Positions 46,349 through 57,900 of a stretch of 64,000 bases of DNA are shown here, piece after piece. The stretch comes from Eutreptiella sp. 'Long Island Sound 2002' (taxonomy: Eukaryota; Euglenozoa; Euglenophyceae; Eutreptiales; Eutreptiaceae): positions 12,521,079 to 12,585,078 of the forward strand of contig OZ038400.1 of NCBI GenBank assembly GCA_964036045.1, read 5' to 3'. Position numbers and translations under genes: made by a program. The notes under the pieces were generated by a model. The model did no database searches and had not been told where the DNA came from. It worked only from the letters and a program-made list of their open reading frames with translations. The first letter of the stretch is position 1; each line of letters starts with the position of its first letter.

Positions 46349-49300
46349 TGACGCGTTCCCGTGGGGGGCCTGGTCACGGGACGCTGCGGTGGACACGCGC
46401 AAGTGAGCAGGCAGGCAAAGCACTACGCTCACAGGGGCATCATTGCGCTGATGTCTTGTGACAAAGCGTTTCAGGATCCTTGCCACTCTGCAACAAGGGA
46501 ACGAAAGTATGTACAGCAACACATCAGGATATGTACACATGGGGTTAAGGCTGGACTGCGGTAAGGGCATCACAGGACAATAGACACTCAGTCCCAACTC
46601 GTATCCCCATCCCGAGTCGGACCCTCTCAGTGGCTGGTGGGGGCGGGGGCTGAAACACAACCCATGCCCTGCTCAGTCCGGACCCTGAAACCCTGCCAAT
46701 AGGGGGGGTGTCCCGCCCAGCCACAGGCGAGTTCTTGTGAGCCAAGAGGCTCCAAGGCCAACCGACAGTGGCTCCCTATGCTCCCTAACGGCAGGTCCCA
46801 ACTCCTCTCTGAGCCAGAGATATGGCCCCGCCATTATCCCCTAGGAGTTGGTAGCTGAAAATGGGCTGTTTCAGCCCAAACTGAAATTAGCTCAAAAATC
46901 TCCAAAATTGACCCCTTGTCCGGACCCGCCAGAGGTAGGGACGAGTCAACTGACCCTATGCTCTTGGAGATCAAACTCTATGGAGCCCTCACCCAACCTG
47001 GTTCCCCCTGAGGTCTGGGCATCAGGGCACCACGGGTTCGTCAAGTGGGGTCATGATGCCCAAATCACCAAAATTGGCATCATTCTCACGCTTGGTTCAC
47101 CCGTCCAGGGCAAGGCCAATGGCTCACAGGATAGGAGGCGGGACCTAGGACTCATATCTGAGTGTACAACTTGAAATTCAGTCCGGGCTGCCTGTGGGCA
47201 TGGAGATATGGGGCCGTCAATTGACCACACGGGGGGGTGTAATTGGGGTCCCAAAAGGGGGTCATTTTGGCTGCTCGAAATGAGCCAAAATTCGGGTGTG
47301 CTCCCAATAGTATATCTCCACGCCGGCTTGGAGATCCGATTTGTCATTCCATACGCAACCCACCAGAAGTCCAACTGAGACTCCCATGCGCATAGCTCCC
47401 TAAGATCTTCATGCCACTCAGCGTGGTGACAATCCCAATTGGGTCCACAAATGCCAAAATGGCAAAACTGTCCAAACTCACTTTGGGCTAGCACCTTGAC
47501 GAAGTTTGCTCCGCTTCGCCCACGTGGTGTGTGAACAATGGGGACCAATATGCATAACACCCATGTCATATATGGTCCATTGGTCCATGCGTCTGGCGTG
47601 CACGGGAGGGCTGAACATAGTGCACGGCGGAAAATTGCTCAAAATCGCCGAAAATGCGCACACTCATGGTTGGGGCAAATGAGGCACATGCCCGACTTGG
47701 ACCGGAGTGTGCCATAGAATTGTTTTCAAGTCATATGTGTCCAACATATCTTTTGGGCGTTGCCCAACTCCTCCGGTTTTGGGAATGGCAGGGTCGCCAA
47801 GTGAGCCCATGATTTGGGATAGTCCCAAATCGTCAACATGGCGGCCACGGTATGCCAAGCCCAAGAGGAGTTATTCGCCGGGTTCAAGATATGATGGGCA
47901 CCGAAGCATGTACCCCCATAACATACTTGGGTCATGATGTCAATTGAGCGCAACGTTGAGATACACGGTCGCCACTTGACATCATGACGGGCAAAAAACA
48001 GCAATATTGGCGAAAAAACACCCAAAAGGGCCTTGAAAGGCGCACAAATATATTATAATATCTTCGGCTTGGATTGAGTAATCGACCAATCCTTCTAAAC
48101 ACAACGACTTGACACCAATGTCCTCCGATTCCACATATGTGCTTCACTTGGGGCACTTTGAAAGGTCACGAGCGCTACTTCCCAAGTGTGCACAAACTGC
48201 AAAACACACACCTTGCTCCCAACGCATCGCTTTGGGATCGCCACACAAGCTTTTCTCCACGAAGGTTAGGCTTGCAATTGATCGTGGGGAGTATAAGGAA
48301 GGGCCTCGTGCAATATGAGGTCCATTGGTGGGTGTATTGGTCTTAGCCAAACCCGCCAAATGGGCACGCAATACAACACATGGCACATACCACATATTGC
48401 CCAAAAAGGTAGCTCCCCCCACGATATGTCATGCCCCTCCAAGGGCATAACTTTTTGTCAATCGGTCAGAGGAACTCAAAGGAAATTCCTATGCAACACC
48501 AACACTCGCGCGCTACACTCGGGAGTTATCTTAACGCACGCAATATCATGGCCAAAGAGTTATAACGCAAACTCTACCCTTTTGACCATGATCCATTACG
48601 CTAGCGCGCACATGTGGAGTTGCAAGGCGTATAAAGCTTCCTAAATTACGTCGGCAGTATTGTGAATGCATCCCATGTTTTCTTATTGTCATTCCTCGCA
48701 AGCGGCACGAGATATGACCCTCACAAGTGGCCTCACGAATCAACTTTGTTTTGCCCATATCTCTAAGACAAATGGAGGGCAAGACAAAAGGAAAGTTGAT
48801 TCGTGCATAGGGAAGCAGGTAGGTCCACTCGAAAGAGGTCAAATCAAGTGCGGGGATGTCGAAGTGGAAAATCCGATTTCGACATCCTGAAAAATTCGGA
48901 TTAAGGTTGCGAGTGTACAATGTGAAAATTGCAGATGCATCAATGCAATTCCTGAAGACTTTAGAGTCTTCGTCACGGATTGCGCTAAAATATCTGTATA
49001 TAACAGTTAAACTGGCGTTTACGCTAAAGTCGCGAGCCAACCGCCAGCAGTCAAACCACTGATTATCAGAACGGAAGCGTGAAAATTTACGGAAACAATA
49101 TGAAAAAAAAACCCTGTTGATTCCTGATATTCTGATGTGTAAATCTCAGCGGGCGATGCATCGGTTGCCGATGCAGCCGCTAATAGCTGAAATGCCCAGA
49201 TCTCTCACACACACACGTCTTACCTACATCTGTTGTTAGGGTTAGGTTGCCGAATCGACGGCCAAAGGCGGTGCGGGGCAGATTGGCATGAAATAGTAAG

Positions 49301-49508
49301 ATACCGGCAAATGGCAGTTTGCCGGTACATGGTAACATGCCCCAAGTGGCCGGAATGCCGACACGGTGGCTTTACGGCAAGGGGCACGCTCCTGCCGGGC
49401 TCTCACCGGGCTTCACCGGGCGTCTTCCCCTCCGTACATGGGGTTAGTGGGCACACGGAGACCGGTTGTATACCCCACCATAGTCATGGGGTTCTGGGTA
49501 CCGCTTCA
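46349..49508 (-). repeat. 3' LTR of the retrotransposon (3,160 bp)
   Basis: The left-hand copy on the plus strand, from TGACGCGTTCCCG to GTACCGCTTCA. It is a direct repeat of 54970-58150, with a few percent substitutions by eye and several indels of 4-13 bp. It is very long for an LTR. It contains no recognisable gene. On the minus strand an open stretch (48546-49040) is shorter in the other copy (57333-57683) and lacks an ATG. A TTAGGGTTAGG word lies at 49236-49246. Confidence 0.95.
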
Positions 49509-49519
49509 CCCCCCTCCTT
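49509..49519 (-). promoter_or_regulatory. Polypurine tract (plus-strand primer site)
   Basis: AAGGAGGGGGG on the coding strand, immediately before the TG of the 3' LTR. This is the position and composition expected for the primer of second-strand DNA synthesis in LTR elements. Confidence 0.85.
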
Positions 49520-50271
49520 AGAGCAAACCCTGGGGGGGGCTCGATAAGACCCAAGCATGGCAGCGGGTACCCAGGACCATCCTCTGAAGGGGGGGGGGTG
49601 TCACATCCTCACTTCAGGCTGATTTGCAGGTTAGGCTGCCCAAATCCCACAGTAAGACAGGTACGGTGCTGTAGCTGTTAGTAACTGCAAGTATAGTATC
49701 AAGTATTAAGTCCCGGGTCCTGGCGGCGATTGTTCGGCATCCAAAGGACCCGTTAACCCATACCAGGCGCACCGGGTGCCGGCTGCGACGGTCACTACCA
49801 CAGTGGCAGTGGCATACACGGCCAACATAGGCGTCACACGACGACCGAGGTGGTCCCACAGGTCGAAAGCGACCACAAAGATCCATGCCGCTCACGCACC
49901 ACTCGGCGCACGGCGTGCAAACTCAGGATCTCCGGCCGTTCCAGAAGCTCAACAAGCGACTGGTGCAGGTCGTGGACAATGGGCTCAGGCTGCCCATCTG
50001 CAGCATCCAGCTGCGGTCAGGGTGATCCTCCGATACTCTCGGATATATCTTGAAGTACATCAAACACATTTTTGGTCGCGAAGGATGGACGGGTGCAAGG
50101 GTTCGTGCCTTCACTTGCCCTCACCCCGCCACCGCGACTGGGTGCCGGACCGGGCCTTCCGCCCGCGGCAATCCCTTTGTGCTTACCGACTCCCGATTGG
50201 GATGGTGTGGCGCTTCCCACGACACCATCCTGCGACCGCCCTAGCTGGGGCCCTTGGCTGCAGGGGCTCCG
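49520..50271 (-). other. Region after gag, remnant reading frame, pol missing
   Basis: In the same frame as the upstream gag segment, after its TAG, the coding strand stays open through a Gly/Pro/Ser-rich stretch to RPSFATKNVFDVLQDISE, then a TGA (50017-50019). It resumes with PQLDAADGQPEPIVHDLHQS and closes near 49835. The KNVFDVLQD-type phrase looks like the start of a further polyprotein domain. The remaining 300 bp before the polypurine tract show no protein. I infer that pol was deleted from this point. Confidence 0.5.
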
Positions 50272-51546
50272 CTAGGGGGCGTCGGTTGTGGAAGTAGGGG
50301 TATTCTCCTCCGCATCAACCTCGTTGACACCCTTCTTCCGCCTATTCCTAGGCTTCTTGTCCTTGTCCTTGTTCTGGTCGTTCTGGTTGTTCTCCTTGTT
50401 CTTGTTGTCCGACCTGGGGACCCAGTTCCTCTTGATCTCTTGGATCTCCTTGGCCAACTCGGTCCCCTGCGACATCAGCTTGGAGAGCTCGTCCTTGTCC
50501 ACCCCCACTTTGGCCTCCCGGATACCCGCAGGTGCACGCTTCTTCGACCCGTGCGCCCTCTTGTAGGCCTCCGTGTCAGCCTGGTGGGTGGGGCATGTTC
50601 GGTGGTCATGGTTGAAGCCTTTCTTCAGCCCATAACACACAAAACAGCCCTGAGGGTGAGCTCGTATGAACTCCCCAAAGGACAGCGGAGGATCGCCAAT
50701 GCGGCGAGGGTCCCTCTTCTCCTTCTTCTCCCAACCCGGCTGCAGGGGCTTCCAGCTTCCCCGGTTGTTCCCCGCGCCGTTGTGAGCCACGAAAGCGCAA
50801 ACGGCCATCTCGGCTGGCTCATCGTCGTCGTCATCGTCGACGAGAGTCTCATCGCCGTGGGCTCCCGCTGGGTCCATGGCAGCTTCCCCGCCAGGCCCCT
50901 CGCCAACGTAGTTGACGTCACGGTCGCCGGGCCTCAACCCGCGGGTGTGGTGGAGGTTGCGGTACTCCTTGAGCACCTCCTCTCCAACCCACTCCAGGAT
51001 CTCGTGGCAGCTCATTCGCGCCGGGATGGCCTGCAGACGGATGGTCTGGCCGCTCACGTCACACTCGTCAAGGCGCCACATCGCGGTCTTCTCGCGATCG
51101 CCCGAGACGGTGATGAGGAGAGCGTTCTGCAGGGAGTGCCGTTTGACATCCCGGGCCACGTTCTTCCTCGTCCAAGCCACCACGTTCGTATGATACTCTT
51201 TGGGGAGCATCATCTTGACCGTGTGGTTGGACTTGGCCCTCTTGGCTTCCTCCTTGCTGACCCTCTTGATCCATGCTTCCAGAAGCATGGAGAGCAGGCG
51301 AGCCTGCTCGTCACCCTCGTTCCAGTCCTCCACGTTGCGGCGGAAGAGGGTGTATTGCCCTCGGAAGTCTCGCCAGTCCCGTAGGCGGATCTCCCGTCCA
51401 TCATGCTGAAGCTTGATGGACTTCCACCGCTTGGCAGCCACCTGCGGAGCGTCCACCCGCTCCTGCTCGTTGAGCCACTTCTTGGCTTCCTTGAGGGTCT
51501 TCATCTTCCTCTCCTTGGTTGCCGCGAAGTATAGCTCTTGGAGCAC
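50272..51546 (-). CDS. Gag-like protein, capsid and zinc-knuckle part
   Basis: The best preserved coding part of the element, 424 codons. It would form the nucleoprotein particle that packages element RNA. Residues 1-200 are helix-rich and charged (MLQELYFAATKERK, then KKWLNEQERV and DWRDFRGQYT), as in retrotransposon capsids. An acidic patch VDDDDDDEPAE follows near residue 235. A zinc knuckle follows with Cys301, Cys304, His313 and Cys318, i.e. C-x2-C-x8-H-x4-C, longer than the classic C-x2-C-x4-H-x4-C. The tail is rich in Lys, Asn and Arg, fitting nucleic-acid binding. The first codon is not a real start: upstream codons in this frame (FRYRLPEV) continue the capsid from the preceding segment across a frameshift near 51585. 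The stop is TAG at 50272. Confidence 0.75.
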   Translation of the reverse strand: MLQELYFAATKERKMKTLKEAKKWLNEQERVDAPQVAAKRWKSIKLQHDGREIRLRDWRDFRGQYTLFRRNVEDWNEGDEQARLLSMLLEAWIKRVSKEEAKRAKSNHTVKMMLPKEYHTNVVAWTRKNVARDVKRHSLQNALLITVSGDREKTAMWRLDECDVSGQTIRLQAIPARMSCHEILEWVGEEVLKEYRNLHHTRGLRPGDRDVNYVGEGPGGEAAMDPAGAHGDETLVDDDDDDEPAEMAVCAFVAHNGAGNNRGSWKPLQPGWEKKEKRDPRRIGDPPLSFGEFIRAHPQGCFVCYGLKKGFNHDHRTCPTHQADTEAYKRAHGSKKRAPAGIREAKVGVDKDELSKLMSQGTELAKEIQEIKRNWVPRSDNKNKENNQNDQNKDKDKKPRNRRKKGVNEVDAEENTPTSTTDAP

Positions 51547-54500
51547 CTCCGGCAGGCGGTACCTGAACCGTCTGAAGACACATCCATGTCTTCAGTGACG
51601 GTCACCCCCCAATCATCCAGCTTCTCGAAGAAGCGGTCGAGGTTGAGGGGGTTGCCATCATACATCGGGGGCTTGATGTCATTCAAGTCTTCCCACACGG
51701 CGGCATCCGCGGCCTTAGAGACCATGAACGCCGGCCGCGAGGTCGACCGAGGTTCCCATCGGCCTCGCCCACGGACTCCCACGGCCGCCACGTCCATCTC
51801 TTCCATGGAATCCCTGTGGCTACGCCGCGGTTCCTCCATGTACGCTGAACCCAGATGTTCACGCCGTACCCCTTCCATGTATGCCACCTCAACACGGCGC
51901 CGGCAGCTGCGTTCAGCTGCCTCCCGTCGTACACCACGCGGCGAGCTGATGTCGAACTCCTCCAGGTCCAGGTCCAGGTCCTCACCTTCGCCGACATCCC
52001 ACTCCACGTCTCCTCTGGGGACCTCATCCCTGAGTCCACCATAACGTCCACCAGCCATTGGGATTGGCTCCAGGGCTGGTGCGGGGCGCCGGGGGCGTAC
52101 CGGTGTCCGCGGTGGAGCACGGCGGTTGCGGTACTCCGCGCTGACCCACTCATCACGCCAATCCTCACTGCCACTGCCGGGCGGCACGCGCTCGTTGCGG
52201 CGGCCCTCGCTGTGGTGAGAGGGGGCGGTGAGAGATGGGGCACTGGCGCTGGGGCGACTCCTGGGGGCTCCGCCGGGGGCGTGGGGTCTGCCTGGATCTG
52301 GTCCGGGTCCCCAGCTATCGTCCGACGAGCCAGACTCCAGGGGTGGGTGGTCGCTGCCGACGCTCCCACGGGCTTCCGGCGCGTCCAGCCTCTGCTGCAG
52401 GCCGCTGATGACCTTGTTCAGCGACCTGGTCTCGCCCCTGGCGATGTCCAGCAGCCTCTGGGTGGCGGTGGCGACGCTGGCGCTCTTGACCATTTCGATC
52501 TTGGCGATGTCCAGCTCTCTCTGCGCGCGCGCGGCGACCCTGGCGATGCGAGTCATATCGCCCTTGCCTATGTCTACCTCGCGCTCGAGGAACTGGACCC
52601 TCCTGCGGAGGTAGACAATCCATCGCCAGGTGGTATCCGGGTCGCCGTTCCCTGGTGGGTTGTCGGGGTCCCCGAGGGGTCCTCCAGGAGGGCCTCCGCC
52701 GGGTCCGCCCGGTCCAGGGGGTCCTCCCCGTCCGGTGGTCCGTCTCCAGGGGGTCCACTTGGTGGGCGTCCTCCAGGGGGTCCTGATGGTCCTCCGCCAG
52801 GGGGTCCCGGTGGGTCTCCGCAGTGTCGCCTCGGTGGGTCTGAGGATGGGCGCTTCTTCGTGATGTCGAAGTCCATGTCGTCATCCTCGTCCATGTCACT
52901 CCACCTGGGCGTCTCGGTCTCGGAAGACTCCAAGCTCCGGTAGGGAGGAGGGGGTTCCTCATCCTCACCTTCGGGCTCCATGGGGACGTCTCCGCCTCCT
53001 CCGCCAGCCACTCCTCAGCGATGTCGGCGGCCTCGTTCATCCCCGTCGCTGGCGGTGAAGAAGGGGTCGCTGTCGTGGGGGTGTCCGCCCGCTGGCGTCC
53101 GTGGCCTCTCGGGGGTCTTCCCCTTACCCCTCCTCCGTCGGTAGGCAGTGGGGCCACTGCTCCCACTGCTGGCCGTGTCGGCCTCGTCCAGCGTCATCTT
53201 GGAGGAGGCGTCCACTTCGAAAAGCTTTCGAAGGGTCTCCACTCGTGATCCTCCCGGGGGAGTCTCGCAGCGGAGTTTGGCCTCTGCCTCTCCCATTGCG
53301 GCGGCGGTGGCTGCGGCAGCTCGCCCTTCCGCTTCCTCCCGAGCACGAGCCGCCTCGGCTTCCCGGGCCTGCTGCAGCCGAGCCTTCTCCGCTTCCAACG
53401 CCGCCAGCTCCGCCTCCGTCTTGGCCCTCTCCTCGGCGACCTTCCGTCGCGCGGCCTCGATGGCGTCCTTCTTGGCTGCGTCCGCCTGGGCCTTCGCCGT
53501 TGCCTCGGCGTGGGCCCTTTCCTCTGCCTCCTTCTTTGCCCTCTCTTGGGCAAGCGCCTCTTCCAGCGCCTTCACCTCGGCCTCCTTGCAGGCAATGGCC
53601 TCCTGCGTCAGGCGGCTTCCTCGTCGGCTGCCGCCACCTCACCCCTGATCCGAGCAGCCACTGCCTCATGGGCGGCCGCAGCCGTGAGACCGGCCGCGAT
53701 GGCTGCCACGGTCGAGGCGTGTTAGTCCATGCCTCTGCTCCACTCGGTGGCCTCCTCATGGGCGATGCCGACGGCGCCCTCCACGGCAGCGTTCTGCTGC
53801 GTGGCCCGCTGCCGGGCAACCCGAAGGTTGCAGGGCACCCCACAGGTGCGCTCGCAGGCGCACGCCACATCCCTTTGGTGGGGAGCGACGCTGCCGCTGG
53901 AGCTGGCCTGATCGGCCGGCATCCTGCCACGGTGGGCCGACTCCACGTCGCTGCTGGGGCCTGACTTCCTCAGCAGCAGCGTACGGGGCTTGGCCTTGGT
54001 CTGCTTGGCGACTTCCAGGAAGTCGCCAAGGGTGGTGTGGCCGGGGTGGTGACCGCCATTGGCCCGTTGGGGGCTGTGGGCTGGGGTTCTGCCCCTGGCG
54101 CCTTGGGCGGCTTCGGCGGCCAGGGACTCCTGGTACTCCCGCCACTTCCTGTCCCGCCTCCTGTCACCGGCGGAACGCTTCTGCTTCCCAGGAGACACGC
54201 CGCTGCTGCTGCTGCCCTGCAGCCGGCGCTCAATCCCCAGCTCCGGGAACTCCTTCTCGATCATGTCCCACATGGAGACGTTGATCGAGGCGCCCGACGG
54301 GTACTCGTTCGGCTTCTCGTCCTCCTCAATCCCGTCGGTGCGCAGCCCTTCGCCGGGCCTGTCTGGGCGGGTCCAGGTCCTCCAGCGCTTGCGGCGGAAG
54401 CGGTACTCATACCCCTCCGCCCGCAGCCATTCCTCCACTGCCTGCAGGCAATCCTCGCCCATGTCCTCGCGGAGCTCGAAGCTCCCGGGCATGCCGCCTT

Positions 54501-54615
54501 CGCACTGGGGATTGCTGTGGCGGTACTGTTGCCCCCACAGCAACCCATGCAGTAGGCGCGCCGCATGGGGGTGGGGCTGCGGCCAGGTCTTGCCCGCCTC
54601 GTCCCAGTTCACCAT
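51501..54615 (-). pseudogene. 5' part of the gag-like polyprotein, frameshifted
   Basis: Successive minus-strand frames appear to be one decayed gene. (a) 54615-53722, ATG start, 297 codons, basic, no known domain; ends at a TAA with in-frame continuation beyond (HASTVAAIAAGLTA). (b) A break at a TGA near 53610, then 53575-53015, a long Ala/Glu/Lys-rich coiled coil (EERAHAEATAKAQADAAKK). (c) 53011-52574, acidic then Pro/Gly-rich (PPGPPGGGPSGPP); two compensating shifts are likely near 53030 and 52980. (d) After a shift around 52650-52580, 52556-51501: a second coil (LEREVDIGKGDMTRIARV), Ser/Pro linker, acidic segment and the start of a capsid-like domain (PPMYDGNPLNLDRFFEKLDD). A last shift near 51585 leads to the zinc-knuckle segment. 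Introns or assembly errors could mimic some breaks. Confidence 0.65.
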
Positions 54616-54969
54616 CGGTGCTCTCGATGGAGTGGTCCTGGGGTGGTTGTTGAGGTCGGTGATGTAGCACTGGACTGGGAGTGCGGCCGGTGCTGGTCGG
54701 CCGGTGGTTGTGGAAGTGGTTGACGCATCTGGGTGTGCAGCCTTGCTGGTCGGCCGATAGGACTCGCTGATGAGGGATTCCTGGTCAGTCCACCTCCTTC
54801 ACGGTCGCGGCGCTTCTGTGGTCGCTCAGGGCGATGCTCTGGGCGGCGCTGCGGACCGCTGCGCTGCGCTGCGAGCTGCGAGCTGCGAGCTGCTGCGCCG
54901 CGCTGCTCGGGGTTGGTGGCCCCGAGTGGCACGCGAGGGATGGGTAACCCCGCGGCGGTGAAACGCTTT
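54616..54969 (-). other. Leader between the 5' LTR and gag
   Basis: About 350 bp of GC-rich DNA between the end of the 5' LTR and the gag ATG. After the LTR the coding strand reads AAAGCGTTTCACCGCCGCGG. A TGG-starting tRNA-complementary site is not visible. A short CTGCGAG-type direct repeat lies at about 54862-54895. Confidence 0.6.
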
Positions 54970-57900
54970 TGACGCGTTCCCGTGGGGGGCCTGGCCACGG
55001 GACGCTGCGGTGGACACGCGCAAGTGAGCAGGCAGGCAAAGCACTACGCTCACAGGGGCATCATTGCGCTCATGTCATGTGACAAAGCGTTTCAGGATCC
55101 TTGCCACTCTGAAACAAGGTAACAAAAGTACGTACAGCAACACATCAGGATATGTACACGTGGCGTTAAGACTGGACTGCGGTAAGGGCATCACAGGACA
55201 ATAGACACTCAGTCCCAACTTGTATCCCAATCCCGAGTCGGACCCTCTCAGTGGCTGGTGGGGGCGGGGGCTCAAACACAACCCATGCCCTGCTCAGTCC
55301 GGACCCTGAAACCCTGCCAATAGGGGGGGTGTCCCGCCCAGCCACAGGCGAGTTCTTGAGAACCAAGGGGCTCCAAGGCCAACCGACAGTGGCTCCCTAT
55401 GCTCCCTAACGGCAGGTCCCAACTCCTCTCTGAGCCAGAGATATGGCCCCGCCATTATCCCCTAGGAGTTGGTAGCTGAAAATGGGCTGTTTCAGCCCAA
55501 AGTGAAATTAGCTCAAAAATCTCCAAAATTGACCCCTTGTCCGGATCCGCCAGAGGTAGGGATGAGTGAACTGACCCTATGCTCTTGAAGTACAAACTCT
55601 TTGGAGCCCTCACCCAACCTGGTTCCCCCTGAGGTCTGGGCATCAGGGCACCACGGGTTCGTCAAGTGGGGTCATGATGCCCAAATCACCAAAATTGGCA
55701 TCATTCTCACGCGTGGCTCGCCCGGCCAGGGCAAGGCCAATGGCTCACAGGATAGGAGGCAGGACATAAGACTTTTATCTGAGTGTACAGCTTGAAATTG
55801 GGTCCGGGCTGCATGTGGGCATAGAGATATGCGGCCGCCAATCCACCACACGGGGGGGTGTAATTGGGGTCCCAAAAGGGGGTCATTTGGGCTGCTCGAA
55901 ATGAGCCAAAATTCGGGGGTGCTCCCAATAGTATATCTCCACGCCGGCTTGGAGATCTGATTTGCCATTCCATACGTGATCCACCAGGAGTCCAACCGAG
56001 ACTTCCATGCACTTGGCTCTCATAGATCTTCATTCCACCCGGCTTGGTGACAATCCCAATTGGGTCCACAAATGCCAAAATGGCAAAACTGTCCACACTC
56101 ACTTTGGGCTAGCACCTTAACGGAGGTTGCTCCGCTTCGCCCACGTGGTGTGCGAACCATGGGGACCAATTTGCATAACACCCATGTCATATATGGTCCA
56201 TTGGTCCATGCGTCTGGCGTGCACGGGAGGGCTGAACATAGTGCACGGCGGGCAGAAAATGTGGAAAATTGCTCAAAATGGCCGAAAATGTGCACACTCA
56301 TGGTTGGGGCAAATGAGGCACATGCCTGACATGGACCGGAGTGTGCCATAGAATTGGTATCAAGTGATATGTGTCCAAAGTGATTCTTTGGGCGTCGCCC
56401 AACTCCTCCGGTTTTGGGAATGGCAGGGTCGCCAAGAGACCCCATGAGTTGGGATAGTCCCAAATCGCCAACATGGCGGCCACGGTATGCCAAGCCCAAG
56501 AGGAGTTATTCGCCGGGTTCAAGATATGTTGGGCACCGAAGTATGTACCCCCGAGGCATACTTGGGTCATGATGTCAATTGAGCGCAACGTTGAGATACA
56601 CGGTCGCAACTTGACATCATGACGGGCAAAGAACAGCAATATTGGCGAAAAAACACCCAAAAGGGCCTTGAAAGGCGCACAAATATATTATAATATCTTC
56701 GGCTTGGATTCAGTAATCGACCAATGCTTCTAAACACAATGACTTGACACCAATGACCTCCGATTCCACATATGTGCTCCACTTGGGGCGCTTTGAAAGG
56801 TCACGAGCGCTACTTCTGAAGTGGGCACATGAAAATACTGGAAATTGCAAAACACACACCTTGCTCCCAACGCATCGCTTTGGGATCGCCACACAAGCTT
56901 TCCTCCACGAAGGTTAGGCTTGCAATTGATCGTAGGGAGGGGAAGGGCCTCGTGCAATATGGGGTCCATTGGTGGGTGTATTGCTCTTAGCCAAACCCGC
57001 CAAATGGGCACGGAATACAACACATGGCACATACCACATATTGCCCAAAAAGGTAGCTCCCCCCCCGATATGTCATGCCCCTCCAAGGGCATAACTTTGT
57101 GTCAATCGGTCAGAGGAACTCAAAGGAAATTCCTATGCAACACCAACACTCGCGCGCTACACTCGAGAGTTATTTTAACGCACGCAATATCATGGCCAAA
57201 GAGTTATAACGCAAACTCTACCCTCTTGACCATGATCCATTACGCTAGCGCGCACGTGTGGAGACGCAAGGCGTATACAGCTTCCTAAATTACGTGAGGA
57301 GTATTGTGAATACATCCCATGTTTTCTTATTGTCATTCCTCGCAAGCGGCACGAGATATGACCCTCACAAGTGGCTCACGAATGAACTTTGTTTTGCCCA
57401 TATCTCTAAGACAAATGGAGCGCAAGACAAAAGGAAAGTTGATTCGTGCATAGGGAAGCAGGTAGGTCCACTCGAAAGAGGTCAAATCAAGTGCGGGGAT
57501 GTCGAAGTGGAAAACTCGATTTCGACATCCTGAAAAATTCGGATTAAGGTTGCGAGTGTACAATGTGAAAATTGCAGATGCATCAATGCAATTCCTGAAG
57601 ACTTTAGAGTCTTCGTCACGGATTGCGCTAAAATATCTGTATATAACAGTTAAACTGGCGGTTACGCTAAGGTCGCGGGCCAACCGCCAGCAGTCAAACC
57701 ACTGATTATCAGAAAGGAAGCGTGAAAATTTACGGAAACAATATGAAAAAAAAACCCTGTTGATTCCTGATATTCTGATGTGTAAATCTCAGCGGGCGAC
57801 GCATCGGTTGCCGATGCGGCCGCTAATAGCTGAAATGCCCAGATCTCTCACACAAACACGTCTTACCTACATCTGTTGTTAGGGTTAGGTTGCCGAATCG

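Noticed and set aside
48546-49040. A 164-codon minus frame within the LTR
   Set aside because: No ATG start, and the other LTR has only 116 codons of it. No recognisable domain.
49236-49246. TTAGGGTTAGG in the LTR as a telomere scar
   Set aside because: Less than two units, and identical in both LTRs (57879-57889), so it is part of the element.
50254-51384. A 376-codon forward frame opposite the gag segment
   Set aside because: It is the GC-rich antisense of the zinc-knuckle gag frame, with a low-complexity Leu/Val-rich translation. The minus-strand frame has the recognisable features.
53101-53964. Long plus-strand Pro/Arg-rich frames over gag
   Set aside because: Antisense shadows of the Ala/Glu-rich coiled-coil coding strand.
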